Shown here in pieces: positions 25,101 through 36,999 of a DNA stretch of 64,000 nt (positions are counted from its first letter, which is position 1; each line of letters begins with the position of its first letter). The position numbers and the translations under genes were made by a program. Source of the DNA: Andrena cerasifolii (Eukaryota > Arthropoda > Insecta > Hymenoptera > Andrenidae); contig NC_135119.1 of the NCBI RefSeq assembly GCF_050908995.1, positions 20,241,001-20,305,000 on the forward strand, read 5' to 3'. The notes below the pieces were generated by a model that had not been told where the DNA came from, made no database searches, and saw nothing but the letters and a program-made list of their open reading frames with translations.

Positions 25101-28100
25101 ATGATTCTTATTGCGATCAGTTTTTACTGCTGCCTGGCCATTTAATGACTGGTGCTCGGGCAATTGCCATTAATATCTTCAGCTTCACTTGGCAATTTTT
25201 TTAGTAAATTTGTATCGCCAAATTTTCTCCTGATTTGAAGGAAAAGTTTCAGCAATGATTGCACTGTTTTTCATTTTGATAAATTTTAATATGTCAAGTG
25301 AAGAAGTTGCTAAATTTACTTGTTTCGTGAGAAAACTCCTGCTTCCCTTAATTTTGAGGGTATCCTGAAAGTGGACATTTATGTTTTTAATTGAAATCTT
25401 GAAAACTAATTTATTGGACTACAGATTTTATCACCTGCGGACTGTATTTTTATGAATTCTCAGACACCTGTTGCCACTTTAATATTGTTTAGAAAAAATG
25501 ATTACAGTTACCACTTACTAAGTTCGATTTAAAAGAGCATTCTTTACGAAGGATAAAATCAATTTTCTGTAATGATACGCCTTGCGTGCCACATATCTGT
25601 GTAATATCTTGTTTAGTTGCAGTTGGTTGCACCAGCGGTACAGTAAAGTAGGGACCATGCATTTCTGTTAAGATAGATTGCCGTGCAACTATTAATAAAT
25701 ACCAGAGACTATTAACCTTCTTAGCTGCGGGCGCCGCGTGTAGGAAAAATATACACTTTCACACGATTATTAGACACCACTACCAAAATCTCGGGCAAAC
25801 AAGCCATTCCTTCTAAACAGTTTCCTAAATTTCAACCACCGTTATGATAATAAACGTAAAATATATTTGCCTAAAGAAAATAACCAGCAGGCATTCGCGT
25901 ATTATTAAAAATACACTGCCTTCTACTTCGTTTCGTAACTTCAAAAAAAAATGCATGCAACTATGTAACGAGTTAAAAGAAACGGGAATATAAGGAACAT
26001 AACTAACACCTAATACCTAAGCAACATAACTTACTAAAAAACGAATATTTCATCAGAAACACAGTTGCGTAAAAATAATTACTGACACAGCCGGTATCAC
26101 GATTCTCGGTTTTACAAGCCGATCGACAGTTTTCTTCAAGTACAACGATTGCAAAATATATTCCGTCTACATAATGCAACTGTTCATCCGTAAAACACGG
26201 GCATCGTTGCATAATCTTTGAACTAGCGTTCAAGGACGAGTAATACAAATGAACCGACTTGTAACGATCGCCGCGGAGGCTCGCCTAGTATTCGATTCGA
26301 TATTTTATTCGATTTCCTCCGATTGTCTCCATAAAAGGAGAGGCGTAAGATGAAAGAAATTATTGCACGCAAGAGAGCGACCGTAACACTGAACTACATA
26401 GCTTGAATGCATATTACCAGCGGTGCATGACGTAATAAATTTGCTGTCGCTGATACCTGACTGCATTCACCACGGCTGCCACTGGAAATATCAATTATTT
26501 CAACGAAGTTGAAATCGTATAAGTAACTGTGAAATGTTAGTTTAATGCTCATCAGCTGCGTTTCCTTCCGCAAAGAAGATATATATGTATATATGTAGTT
26601 GCCCGCAAAAAGTATCCACTCCCCGCATATGTATACAGTATTTAACATATTTCATCAATGTTAAAATCAGAATTACCAATTCTAATTCGCGTTAGTTATC
26701 TACACCTTGGTGAATCTAATTTTAATCAGCACCGTGAAACAGATTTTGACAGAAAGATGAATTAAACGCGAGCTTTTCATAAACTGGGCAAATTTATGGA
26801 TAATAGATTGAAAGATCTAATCTCTTTTTAATTAATTTATGTGAAATAAACACTGGCTTTGGGCGAATACTTTTGTGTGCCTTCTTTAATTAATTTTTTA
26901 ATCGAAGACACTGATCTAGAATATATTAATGAAGGTTTATATTAACGTGAATGGGAATTGGTAGTTCTTATTTTAACATTGAAATTTCATTTCGAATAAA
27001 GAATAAAGAACTGCGGATAAATCCTCAAGGTTAATTCGCGAATTACGATTAATTTTATTTAACGAAAGATTATTCGTCGAGAATAAATCTGTATCGTTAT
27101 TCGAGCCACATTTATTCGGATAAGAATTTATTCATTCGAGCTGAGCGCCGAATAAATGTAATGAATAAGCGACATAAGGGTGAGGGATGCGCTTCTCGAA
27201 TACAGTATTGCCTGAATAAGTTGATAATTTCGGGTTCCAGAGAACATCTTTTATCCGAGATGGTAGGCGAATTTCACACCTCCGATTTTACGCTTTATTA
27301 AGTTTTATGGCCATCAACGCTAGAGAATAGGGGACGGGGAAGGCAAGAATGGCACTAGTCAAAGAGGGAAAAATGTCAAATTCCACATTTCTCATCAGAT
27401 CTTCACGGAAGTGACACCAATCGATTCCTTGTGTTTTCTAGATGAAAATGATACCAAACCCGAAATAATTTGGGCCACAATCAACGACATTACATATAAA
27501 ATTAATTTGCAGAATTTAATGCCAACTTCGTTAAAAATAGTAATGTATACGTTCTGAAAAATCTATGTATATATATATAGAGGGTGGATACTTTTGTGAG
27601 TAATTATACTCCTACAGAAAAAGTAGCTTCTGTGCCTGACAACTGAAATTTACTAGTACCTATTTCCTAAATGATTCTAATGCCAGTACTAACACTAGAA
27701 CTGAAATGATATCTGTTATCTTAAATTTCGATAAAACTACATTTACATATACATACAGGCTGAAAAGCTAACTCAAACAGTACCTACATACATATATCAG
27801 AACCAGAAATTTGCCGTGCCAGACTTACTGACAGAAGAACCACTTAAGGTGCAGTGAAATGTTATCTATATGTACTGACTCCATAATAAGTAACTATACG
27901 TTCAAAGTAAAGGCTGCCAGTTTTGTAGGAGCTCGCGAGAAATATTGTGCACCGCCAATGCCTGTGCCACTCTTTGATTTATCGTGGTCTGGCCAAAAGA
28001 CCCTTCATCGACTCTCGTACCCAGCTAACGAAGTCCTTTAAATTCCGATTCAACTCCATGGACCACTTCAGCTTTTGAAAAGAACCAACCGGAAAGTCAA

Positions 28101-31100
28101 TTCAAAGAAAAACTCGATTCGTCGAACTAAACCGCGTACGTACTCGGGCATTGGGGCAGCCGTTTGTTTGACTTAAAAAAAAATACGACTTAGTTTGGAA
28201 ACAGCCGAGCAGCCATATGAAAATACTATATAGTCATCTTTCTTTTTTAAGCTTTAATCCCTTACTGCGTGGATTGCTTCTGGTGATAAAACATTTGTGT
28301 ACCTACTTTCTATGAAGCTAATACCTAGATACGAACGATTATAAAGTATAAAGCACTCTCTCAATGCTAAAGACAAGTACATAAAAATATTACTTTTTTT
28401 CCATGTCGGTAATACTTAGCTACTCAGTATTTTGACACTGTAAACTTTGGAAAGTGAAAACAAAACTTCAGAAATAATTAGTAACGATTTCAAGCTTTTG
28501 CAGGCCGAAATTTGTGTAACTATCGCAAATGTAAGCTTCCTTATTTATGTAGCACTACTGCTCTACCTACAGCAATGTTTCCTCAAATACCTACTCACAA
28601 GGGAACATCCCGAACCCGGAAATTCAAAAAATTCTGAACCTTTGTGAATACGTAGGGAATTTCCTCCTGATTACGACGCAATTTTTGTTTGCTGCCCAAA
28701 TTCACTCTAATGGGGTGTAATTGACCCCTGAAAATCCGGTTATTTTCCAATTTTGTGTAATAACTCGTGCACCAAAAAAAAATTTTATACCAAATGATAG
28801 ATCTAATTAAAAGAAGTAACTTTTGTCTTGAAACTTTTCTTCTATCTCTTACAGATCGGGAGTTACAACAGAAAATCGGAAAATAGCCGAATTTTCAGGG
28901 GTTAATTTCACCCCCTTCGAGTGAATTTGGGCAGCAAACAAAATTGCGTTGTAATCAGGAGGAAATCCCCTACACATCGACAAAGTTTCAGAATTTTTTA
29001 AATTTTCGGATTCGGGATCTTCCCTTGTCAGTGAAAATTAAAAAATAATATGAAAATCAAGGTACAACACACATATGGCACATCGTTGCGTAAGGGGGTA
29101 GTAATTTTTTTGTTTTCTATTTAAATATCTCCTATATAGCCAGAGTAATGAGGAATGCAAGAACGAAGAGTACAAACAGCGAATGTCTCATAATCTGCCT
29201 ATTGACCGACTTTTGCAACCGATTTTTCGACATCTTCGCATTACACAATCCCTCTCCAACACATTCACACCTCCAAAGGTTTAATACCCGAAAATTTTGA
29301 ATAATTTTCCAGGCATATCAGCCGCCATAATACAACCGTACAATGTCAGTATTAATCCAACGGTTGCGGGTCAGCCAGTAATCCACCGGCAGAATGAACG
29401 CGTAAAACGTTTCGCCTGCCCCATAGGGTTCTTCCGATTGAAAGGATATTGCTATTATTTAAGCGCAGGAATGGCAACCTGGAGGGATGCTCATTTTCAT
29501 TGCAAAGACAGAAACGCCACCCTGGCGGTTCTCGATAGAAACGGGAAAGATAGGATGCTGAGGAAGTACTTGATGAACGATCAATTCAGTAAGTAGGATA
29601 CAACTCAATACAAAAGTCGTACGCAAGTTCGTTCTTCGAATATAGAGCCTCGCTATGAGGGGCAATGATTGCAAATTCAGATGAAATATTTGAAAATATT
29701 CGGAACATAAAATAAAACTCCATATGGAGGAATGATGTGTCCACACTGGTCACTAGCAGACAACTAAGTAGGATTTAAATATCATTTCAGCTAAATTGGA
29801 GAGATGGATCGGTGGGATATTCAACTGGAAAAATATGGCTTGGGAATGGGGTGTAACCGGCGAGGAAATGGTTTTCCAAAATTTCGGCAAGCCTCAATCC
29901 GATCAGACCAAGCAACAATATGCGTGGCACTGCGTCACGATCGACCCTACCTTGAAATACAAATGGAGTCCACGAAGCTGCGTGGACCGGAAGTATTACA
30001 TATGCGAAGTGCCAGCTGGGCGTATAGGTAAAGTATCAAATTCCCGTGCATCCGTTCTCGAAAAAACTGATGCTCGATTTTAAAATTCGAGTGCCATTAA
30101 ACTACCATTCTGTGTTAAATATTAAGTTTCGTGGGAAGATGATCAAGATATTACAACTTGTTGAAGAAGCTATTGGAACTTGACAAGATTTGCGATTTAT
30201 TTGAAATATAGCCAGAAGACGCAAGAAGACCACGGACCCCTACGCGCCGCAAAACCAAAGATTAAAGCCGCGGAAGAAAGGCAAGAAGTATTCAAAGGAG
30301 CTGCAGAAGCCGAACAAACAGAATAAACCGCGACCGACACGGAGAAGAAATTGGGCGGAACAGAATGCGGACAACTACTGGCTGCATGGCGTGAAGCTGG
30401 GTTCAAGGCCACCGTCCAAGTAAGATTTCTTATATCCTCATGTACGGAAATACGCTCGTGAAATGTTGCGAGACCTGGCAAAAATAAGTTCCATCTGAAA
30501 TTCAAAATTTAATATTTAAAATTTAAATTTTAAAATGCAAATTCTTCCATTCTATCCAACCGTGCAATGCTGTAACTTATACGGTATCAATTGAAAATTT
30601 AACCAAAGCTATACTTTCACTTATACCAGAATAGTGACGAAAGAACTGCCTGCACTTTCAATTGAAATAAGTACCATTTCAATGAATTACTTTGCATAAC
30701 GAATTCACGTTACAATCACTACGGGATTTTATGACTGGAAGTAGAGCGTGGCGCCTTCAAACGCGAGGAAGTGCTGAAATCTATTAATTTATACAGTGGA
30801 AGATTTAGTAAGAGATCTCTCATTCTGCATTGCTCTTAGTTATTCAAGCGACATTGTGTTTTAACCTTATTTCAGTCGTATAGTTTTTAAAATAACATCA
30901 GAATTGAGTCGTCAGCAGAAAGTGAAAGTGACGGCAAACCTAGTTTGGATCTCAAACACCCAACAATCTTTCCACCCTCCTGACACAGGCAAAAGTGTGT
31001 AGCTAATGTTACTGAAATCTTTGTCCAGCAATAGAGTGGAGCCAACGAGGAACCGAATGCGGCATCGCGCTAACAGAACTCAACCGAATGCTCCTGCGCC

Positions 31101-31263
31101 AAGGGTAGCCCAGATCCTGCCACGAGGGCGGGAATACCGAGCGTTTTTTGGTGACGGTCCTAGCAATGGTCCACAAAGTCTAACGGGCATCAGCGGGGCT
31201 CTTTCTCAATTTCCGGGCAAGATGAACGACTTGGCGAGCGAGGAAGTAATCCTAAAGCCATGA
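19141..31263 (+). CDS. Secreted C-type lectin-domain protein
   Basis: Five coding exons join in frame: 19141-19180, 29313-29588, 29791-30027, 30212-30419 and 31029-31263, giving 331 aa. Exon 1 encodes a signal peptide (MRLPCLILVLCATG). Residues about 49-180 form a C-type lectin domain: a CP-x-GFF start, GYCYYL, a WIGG core, HC, RSC and YYICE, with six cysteines in the usual order. RVKR at 43-46, just before the domain, could be a furin site. The calcium motifs EPN/QPD and WND are absent (WSPRSC occupies the WND region), so classical sugar binding is doubtful. The tail, about 185-331, is basic and rich in Pro, Arg and Lys. The architecture resembles insect cuticle-type lectins such as Drosophila Schlaff/Clect27, but that link is from memory and uncertain. 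Retention of the last intron would end the protein at once after exon 4. Confidence 0.88.
26601..26880. mobile_element. Probable Tc1/mariner-type MITE
   Basis: The left end GCAAAAAGTATCCACTCCCC is matched in inverted form by GGGCGAATACTTTTGTGTGC at 26861-26880. A third related end, GGGTGGATACTTTTGTGAG, lies at 27582-27600. Ends reading CAAAAGTATYC are common in Tc1-like elements. The interior is non-coding. Exact borders and the TA duplication are blurred by TA-rich flanks. Confidence 0.45.
28594..29033. mobile_element. Foldback element in lectin intron 1
   Basis: ACTCACAAGGGAACATCCCG on the left is answered by CGGGATCTTCCCTTGTCAGT on the right. The inner arms continue with AATTTCCTCCTGATTACGAC / TAATCAGGAGGAAAT, GCTGCCCAAATTCACT / GTGAATTTGGGCAGC and CCCCTGAAAAT / ATTTTCAGGGG. 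The whole 440 bp is close to a palindrome with a short centre. It ends about 280 bp upstream of lectin exon 2. No coding capacity; family not recognised. Confidence 0.8.
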
Positions 31264-33057
31264 ACAAACGTTGCTCGCGGTGCAACGGTATTTCAACTCT
31301 TTACTTGATACTTGAACCATCGATACTAACATCCTAGAACCTCTTGCACACGTTTCCTCCTCCTTTCACATTTTTCTAGAGATACGGAAAGTTGTCGAAT
31401 GCTATTTATATTATTTAAATCGTCAGGTTGTACGATCACGGATTTCTCCAATGACCTCCTAATTCGCCAAGTGAAGAGTTAATTTTTAAGAGTTTCGTTC
31501 TTGTGAATAGTATAAACGTTGCCAACACTACGGATACCGTTTTAGATGTTATTGAAAACCGAGCACAGACTGAAGTAATTTATTCACTTAATATCGGCGA
31601 AACAGTCTCTCATGTTCCTCTTTTTCCTCTGGATAGGAGTTAGATTCTCGAGGATAGTGTCTAGTTAGCGGCATTACCTGGAATCGGTAGATTAATAACT
31701 GTAACGTTGATGTATCGTATATAAAGCGTTCAGATTTCATCGACCACTCATTCTTCTACTTTATCTTATTTAATTAATATGCATGAAACGTGGGGGATCG
31801 AATTTACGACTTCATTTTCGAAACTATTCTTCTCAAGTGTATAATAGTACGATGTTTCCAGGCATTTATGATAAAAACAACGATTCCTGCCAAACAGAAT
31901 TCAAGATATACTATAGACTCAAAATGAAGCCTTCGCAAATTTAGACATTTTTGTTGATCAATTATTCGAGTTCATTAAGTTACTTTTCTCTCGTGGAAAA
32001 GTCTACTTAGGGAATAAATCCTCTTCAAATGCCTTTGATTTCTTACCACGAAAAAGTACTTTACTTCTCGCGTTGAATACACGTTTAGAGTGACAGTATA
32101 ATCATTGTAGTAAATAATATATCACGAGTAATCGAACTGCTTGATCACTAGTAACTGTATCTTGACTATACTTAAATTTCCACGTCATCTTAAAAAGAAA
32201 TTATCATCCTGTGGTAGATGTGGCTATCACTGAACAATGTGACCGCATATATATAAATATTTCTCCGAAAATCAGAGATTACATTCGATGTTCCCCAAAA
32301 TATCATTTAGTAAGTATTATCCATGTGCCGACAGATATTCAAAGATTTTTATTTTTTATGTTTTAATTTATCTATATTGTATAGATAAGTATGATAGAAT
32401 AAAACTTTTTTACTCCTACAACGTTTCAGGATTTAAGTTCGCAAGGCTATATTTTAATTGTAAGCCAAATATTTCTGAAATATTGCCCGATGTGCTTAAA
32501 TATCTGCATAAATACAAAATCGTATTCGAATACATGTAAAAACTGCTGATACATATATGTGTAATATCCTAACAAACGGGAAAAAATATGGAGGCTCCAC
32601 ATATCTACTATTACTCATTATACTGCGCTGGCAAACGCCAATCGGCAACTCCGATTACGACAAATTAATCTATCGTTCGTAATAATTTATGAGCTACTTT
32701 TGCATCATTTCGTTTGTAAATACGTCGACGCAAAAATCGTCGACGCCTACTTTCTGTATCTAACGTAATGTACATGGTATCAATAAAAAGTGTACGTGAA
32801 ATCAGCGCTGCAAAATACAATGCTCTAATATACAGCAACGAAAGCTATATAGCTCCGTAAATATTTTTCTGAAGCCTTTAACTTTCCATTAAAATAAACT
32901 TTCTATTATATTATAGTTTCAACACTTCTCTCTCGAAATATATCATTTGTTTCAATAACTCCTCCGATGAAACTTACGAAATCAGGTCATGCACCATATA
33001 TTTCAAGATTCGATATAATATTTGTAAAATAAAAGTTTCAAGTTAATTATCACTCAC
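31264..33057. other. AT-rich spacer between lectin and HTATSF1
   Basis: This 1.8-kb stretch holds the lectin 3' region (an AATAAA lies near 32011) and the DNA downstream of the last visible HTATSF1 exon. I looked on the minus strand for the next HTATSF1 exon, expected to encode the end of RRM1, and did not find it. No other gene is apparent. Confidence 0.5.
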
Positions 33058-34738
33058 TTTTATGTAGATACAGAGTGCGTCGCCCTTTGGCTGCCCATTG
33101 GAGTCCCTGTACAACTTGATCCTGTTCTTTCCCTTCTCGTCCCGCGCTATGAGGCCACATTTATTGAAGAGTTCCGTAAGCTCCTCCATAGTGATGTCCA
33201 ATGGTAGGCTGGACACATAAATAGCAGTATTGTGTGCTTCGTCCACTTCGAACCAAGACGGTGGCTCCTGTGCTTTTCTTTTAGCTTCCAGCCTCCTTTT
33301 CTCCTTGTCGACTTTCGCCGACTGCTGAGGTTCCTCTACTTCTGTCGTATCGGCTGCATTTGGATCCGAGAACCCATAACTCATCTGATATCTCGCCATA
33401 AAGTCATCGTCAACCTGAAACACGAATATTTGCGAATATTCCAGATTTTGGTTTCATATCTGTGGGAAACTGATAGATTACGACGAAATCATAGAGTTCT
33501 CTCTGTTTGTAATACTACCCTAGTAGCATTTATTGTTGGCATTTTCATGGCCAACTAATTCCCAACTTGGGGATACTGTGGGCCAACTAGAAATGCTACT
33601 AGGGTAAGGACTAGAGATGTATCGACTAGTCGGCCACTTTTGTAGTTGGCGACTAGTCGGCTTCTTGGGGCAGATTAATCGACTAGTCGGCTTCTTGGGG
33701 GCCGATTAATCGTCTAGTCTGCCAAAATCCTAGTCGATACATCTCTACTAACACACCTAGGGAATACAATCCCGGGATCCAGCGATCCCGGCTGTTTTTT
33801 GGATTCTAAAAATCCCGGGATTTGATAGAACTAATCCCGAGAATTTTGGGAATTTTTAAAAATGTGAATTACTTTATGAACACCTGAAAAATATAAAAAT
33901 AAACATAGTCATTCCATAATAATAATGACAATAATAATAATAATGATTTATTTAAATAATAATTTTAAGTCGCATACAACTAACTGCACCATATTTATTT
34001 TTACAATGATATTCTCACATTCCGCTATTTCGAATTCACGCGAGTTGCAAATCGCAACTTGTCTGAACACGTAAAGTCGAAACATTGTAGATATGTACGT
34101 ACTTTAGGTGCTTTGCAGTTTCTTCGTTCGCATTTCCAATAATCTTCATAATGGTTTACTAATATTATCTACTTATTCAGTCGTTATTATTCTTCATTGT
34201 TCTACTGTTTTATTATGAAAAATGATTTTAGCTTATGTTTCAGACTAATGATAGAATGCAAGTTTGTTTACTTTAAATAAAGTTTTAGAATTTTAGCACA
34301 TAATAAATCATTTTAATTAGTGAAATTTTCTATTACTCAATCCCGGGATTAGTCCCGGAATCCCGAGATAGACTTTAAATAATCTCGCAATCCCGGTATA
34401 GTAAATATTGGCCGGGATTTTGTTCCCTAGAGACACCTCACCTTTGGAAACCAAGCGCTCTTCTCTTTGTCCCAAAAGTAAACGCTGCCATCATTGGGAT
34501 CCGTGTACGTATGGGTATCATTTTCGAAGCCAAACGTTCCTTCTCGAGCCTGAGTCTCTTTAGTGCCAGAATCATCTGCTTTCGCTTCTTCCGTTTCCTT
34601 CACTACCCACTCGTTCTTTTCTTGATCAAATCTATATGTTACGTTGCTTGTTGGATCCTTGTATATATAGGACTGTCCATCGAATTCATACTGTTTCATA
34701 GGGTCTTCTGCTTTCTCTGGCTCTTGACAATCAGCCAT
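33058..34738 (-). CDS. HTATSF1 (Tat-SF1/Cus2) homologue, 5' part only
   Basis: Two coding exons are clear: 34442-34738 (99 codons, ATG at 34738) and 33058-33414 (119 codons), joined in phase 0 across a 1,027-bp intron. The first carries two acidic-aromatic repeats (YIYKDPTSNVTYRF and HTYTDPNDGSVYFW) and ends AWFPK. The second begins VDDDFMARYQMSYGF, then a charged linker and the start of an RRM (NTAIYVSSLPLDITMEEL ... KGDALCIYIK). This matches the N-terminal half of HTATSF1, a U2 snRNP-associated splicing factor. Exon 2 ends in a good donor (GTGAGT) inside RRM1. The rest of RRM1, the second RRM and the acidic tail are not found in the remaining 33 kb. Either the next intron is very long and contains the lectin gene on the other strand, or this is a truncated copy or assembly break. 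Confidence 0.85.
33516..33606. mobile_element. Small MITE, TACCCTAGTAGCA ends, copy 1
   Basis: A 91-bp element starting TACCCTAGTAGCATTT and ending AAATGCTACTAGGGTA, perfect inverted repeats. A larger element with related ends lies at 45413-45854. It sits in HTATSF1 intron 1, the first of three elements in a row. Confidence 0.75.
33612..33747. mobile_element. hAT-like MITE, TAGAGATGTATCGACTAG ends
   Basis: A 136-bp element with ends TAGAGATGTATCGACTAG and CTAGTCGATACATCTCTA. It is internally repetitive: GACTAGTCGGC recurs, as does TTCTTGGGG. The TAGAGATG-type end fits hAT elements, but I could not see a clean 8-bp duplication. It lies 5 bp from the preceding element and 10 bp from the next. 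Confidence 0.7.
33758..34429. mobile_element. hAT-like MITE, TAGGGAA / CCCGGGAT ends
   Basis: About 670 bp. It starts TAGGGAATACAATCCCGGGA and ends with an inverted match, CCGGGATTTTGTTCCCTA. Several further CCCGGGAT blocks lie near each end. The 8 bases before it (AACACACC) and after it (GAGACACC) agree at six of eight positions, a plausible decayed target duplication. The right end is only 12 bp from the HTATSF1 exon 1 splice donor. The interior is AT-rich with an ATA/ATT simple repeat near 33925. Confidence 0.75.
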
Positions 34739-36999
34739 CTTGATTGTTAACGATACTTCATTTGAGGAATGCTATAATAAACTTTATGCAGCACCTGTTT
34801 AACACACAATTACGAAGAAGTTTTATTTAAAGTGGCAGCTGAAGCTTGGACTCTAGCTAATTACATGTATTTCTGCCACTTGTCAGTGCAACAGATAGAT
34901 AGTACAAACAAGCGAAAACCACTTGTTACTTAACAATGCAGAATTTTTAAATAGCCAATAATATTCAAAGTATACTCAGGGCCGTTCCTGGCGGGAGTGC
35001 AGAAGGTGCCCCCGCACCTGGGCGGCCAAACTTAAGGGCGGCCGTAGGCCGTGTACTAATAATCGAAACTCTTTTGCACGATAACTATTTAAAATTATGT
35101 ATATATAGATATAAAAGTAAACACTGCTTATCAAATTCTTAATTAAAAAATAGTAAATTAATAAGGGCGGCAATATTGTTTTTGCTCCTGGGTGGCCAAA
35201 ACCCAGGAACGGCCCTGACTATACTGTTATCATACAGTAACTATTTCCTAACCTTTCAGTATTATTACGAATTACATTATAGCTTGCAAAATAACGGGAA
35301 TGTTTAAACAAATGGGTTGTAGTACAAACAATCGGATATTTAATATCCATCGTACTTTACGTAAGCGAGAAATTACAAATTAAAATATGTAATCTCAATC
35401 AGTCATAGAATCGTTGAGGTTAAGTTCAATGTACTAAAAAAAATAATTTACTTGTAATTAGAATATCTAAATATCATATTTTATATAAAATGGAATTATA
35501 TTAGTTGCACCGGTTACTTCGTCACGGCTTTCCTCGATGCATGACATTATTTTGGAGTACACGAACGCTTACTTTATAGGTTAGGTACATATATTGTACT
35601 GAAAAATCAGCATTACTAAAGAACGTACCGCTTAAAACTTTGTCGGTGCTTCACACTATTGTTACCTCGGTTAACACTTAATTACACTATCAAAACTGTA
35701 ATTCCTACGCTACGAAACAAACATTGGGTTTCACGAATCTGACAGCAACACGCTTTAATACACGTTTGCGACACTACTGCGCTCTGGGAAACTTTCCAGA
35801 ACTACCATTCAACTTTCGCGCCAGTAAAGCGTGGGAAAATCGATATATTTTTGAATTCACAATTGTGAATTTCTATTCTGCTACCGGGGCAGTATTATAA
35901 TAAATGATACGTAGAAAAATTAATTTTTAAAATGTAACGAAAATACAAGTGATTGTTGGTATTATTAGATGAAAGAACCCGTTACGATAAACCTTACAAC
36001 AAAGCCTGCAGACATTTGCTCATACTATTCGCTATATAATTAATATTCGTGTTATATTATCATTTATAGTATAATTAGTAATAATAAACCGAGAAATATA
36101 GTTTGCCCTAGTTCCCACTACGTGGTTGCAGCAAACGGAGCACCTCATTTTATGCAAAATTCTATATTTATTTAAACACACCCTCCTTCTTCGAAGCATG
36201 CAACAATTATTCTCATACCGTCATACAATCTTATTTTTAAATCCACTGCCCTGCGAATCCACACACATTCTACTTAAAACGTATCCTGTGAACGAATATT
36301 CTGCAGCGACCTCCCTTAAATTCTGTAAAACCCCTATCGGGTGATTTCTAGCAAACAAATCCCAGCAACTTCTCGCGTTCAAACTCACAAACTCACTCCC
36401 TCTATTACAATATTTCCATAATCAGTGGAATAGAAAAATATGGGAGCCGTACAAATAAGCGTGCGGCGACAAGAAGACCCTCCATATCGACGTACATATC
36501 AAGCATTCATCCCTTCGCACTTTGGGCACCCTCCGTCCGTGCGACCAAACTCCAACCCCGGAATTATAGCGTGAGAGCAAACCTCATCGCTTCAACCTCG
36601 CCTTATCATCAAGCAAAACTAGAAACAGGCTCCAGCACCGTGCGATAAGAAGTAAATGGCCACGGTGGCAGCACCGATGTCCTAAAGGGGAAAGAAGACA
36701 TTCATGGTCAGACGTGAGTGCACCAACAGAGCCGTTGAATATTGGATGGCACCCATAAGTCATGGCGCGCGAAGGGGCACACTGGACGCAGGCAATAGTG
36801 TATCGTTTTTAATTTTCACGCGGAACACGCTCGAACGATCGTTCCCATTCTTATCGCTGGGACAAGCCACGTTCAGCCTGGTTGCCATTGGAAATTGATT
36901 TCCAGTTGCCAGGCAACGTTGAGTCCAAGTCGCCACCATGATAGGCCATGCCTGACCGGCAGTTAGTCAGCTGCAAGTATCGCGGCGCAACGTGCAAGC
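34739..36999. promoter_or_regulatory. Divergent intergenic region between HTATSF1 and RPGR
   Basis: The minus-strand HTATSF1 start codon (34738) and the plus-strand RPGR start codon (37000) are 2.26 kb apart and point away from each other, so both promoters should lie here. A hAT MITE occupies 34977-35217. Near 35.8 kb there is a GC-richer patch with TTTCGCGCC, a possible HTATSF1 promoter. The stretch from 36.45 to 37.0 kb is GC-rich and leads into RPGR, with an initiator-like TTAGTCAGCTG at about 36963. Transcription starts are inferred only. Confidence 0.4.
34977..35217. mobile_element. hAT MITE with CAGGGCCGTTCCTGG ends
   Basis: Starts CAGGGCCGTTCCTGG and ends CCAGGAACGGCCCTG, near-perfect inverted repeats of a kind widespread among hAT elements. 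Flanking octamers AGTATACT (34969-34976) and ACTATACT (35218-35225) agree at seven of eight positions, fitting a hAT target duplication. The 241-bp interior also contains GGGCGGC repeats and no protein. It lies 240 bp upstream of the HTATSF1 start codon, so it may be in its 5' UTR or promoter. Confidence 0.88.

Larger units (their letters stand above)
19181..29312 (+). other. Intron 1 of the lectin gene
   Basis: A 10.1-kb intron between the signal-peptide exon and the first mature exon, with donor GTAAAG and acceptor TTTTCCAG. It holds a GC-richer patch at about 23.46-23.94 kb, a probable mariner-type MITE at 26.6 kb and a foldback element at 28.6 kb. I see no other gene on either strand. A long first intron in a developmentally regulated gene often carries enhancers, but nothing specific can be read here. 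Confidence 0.6.
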
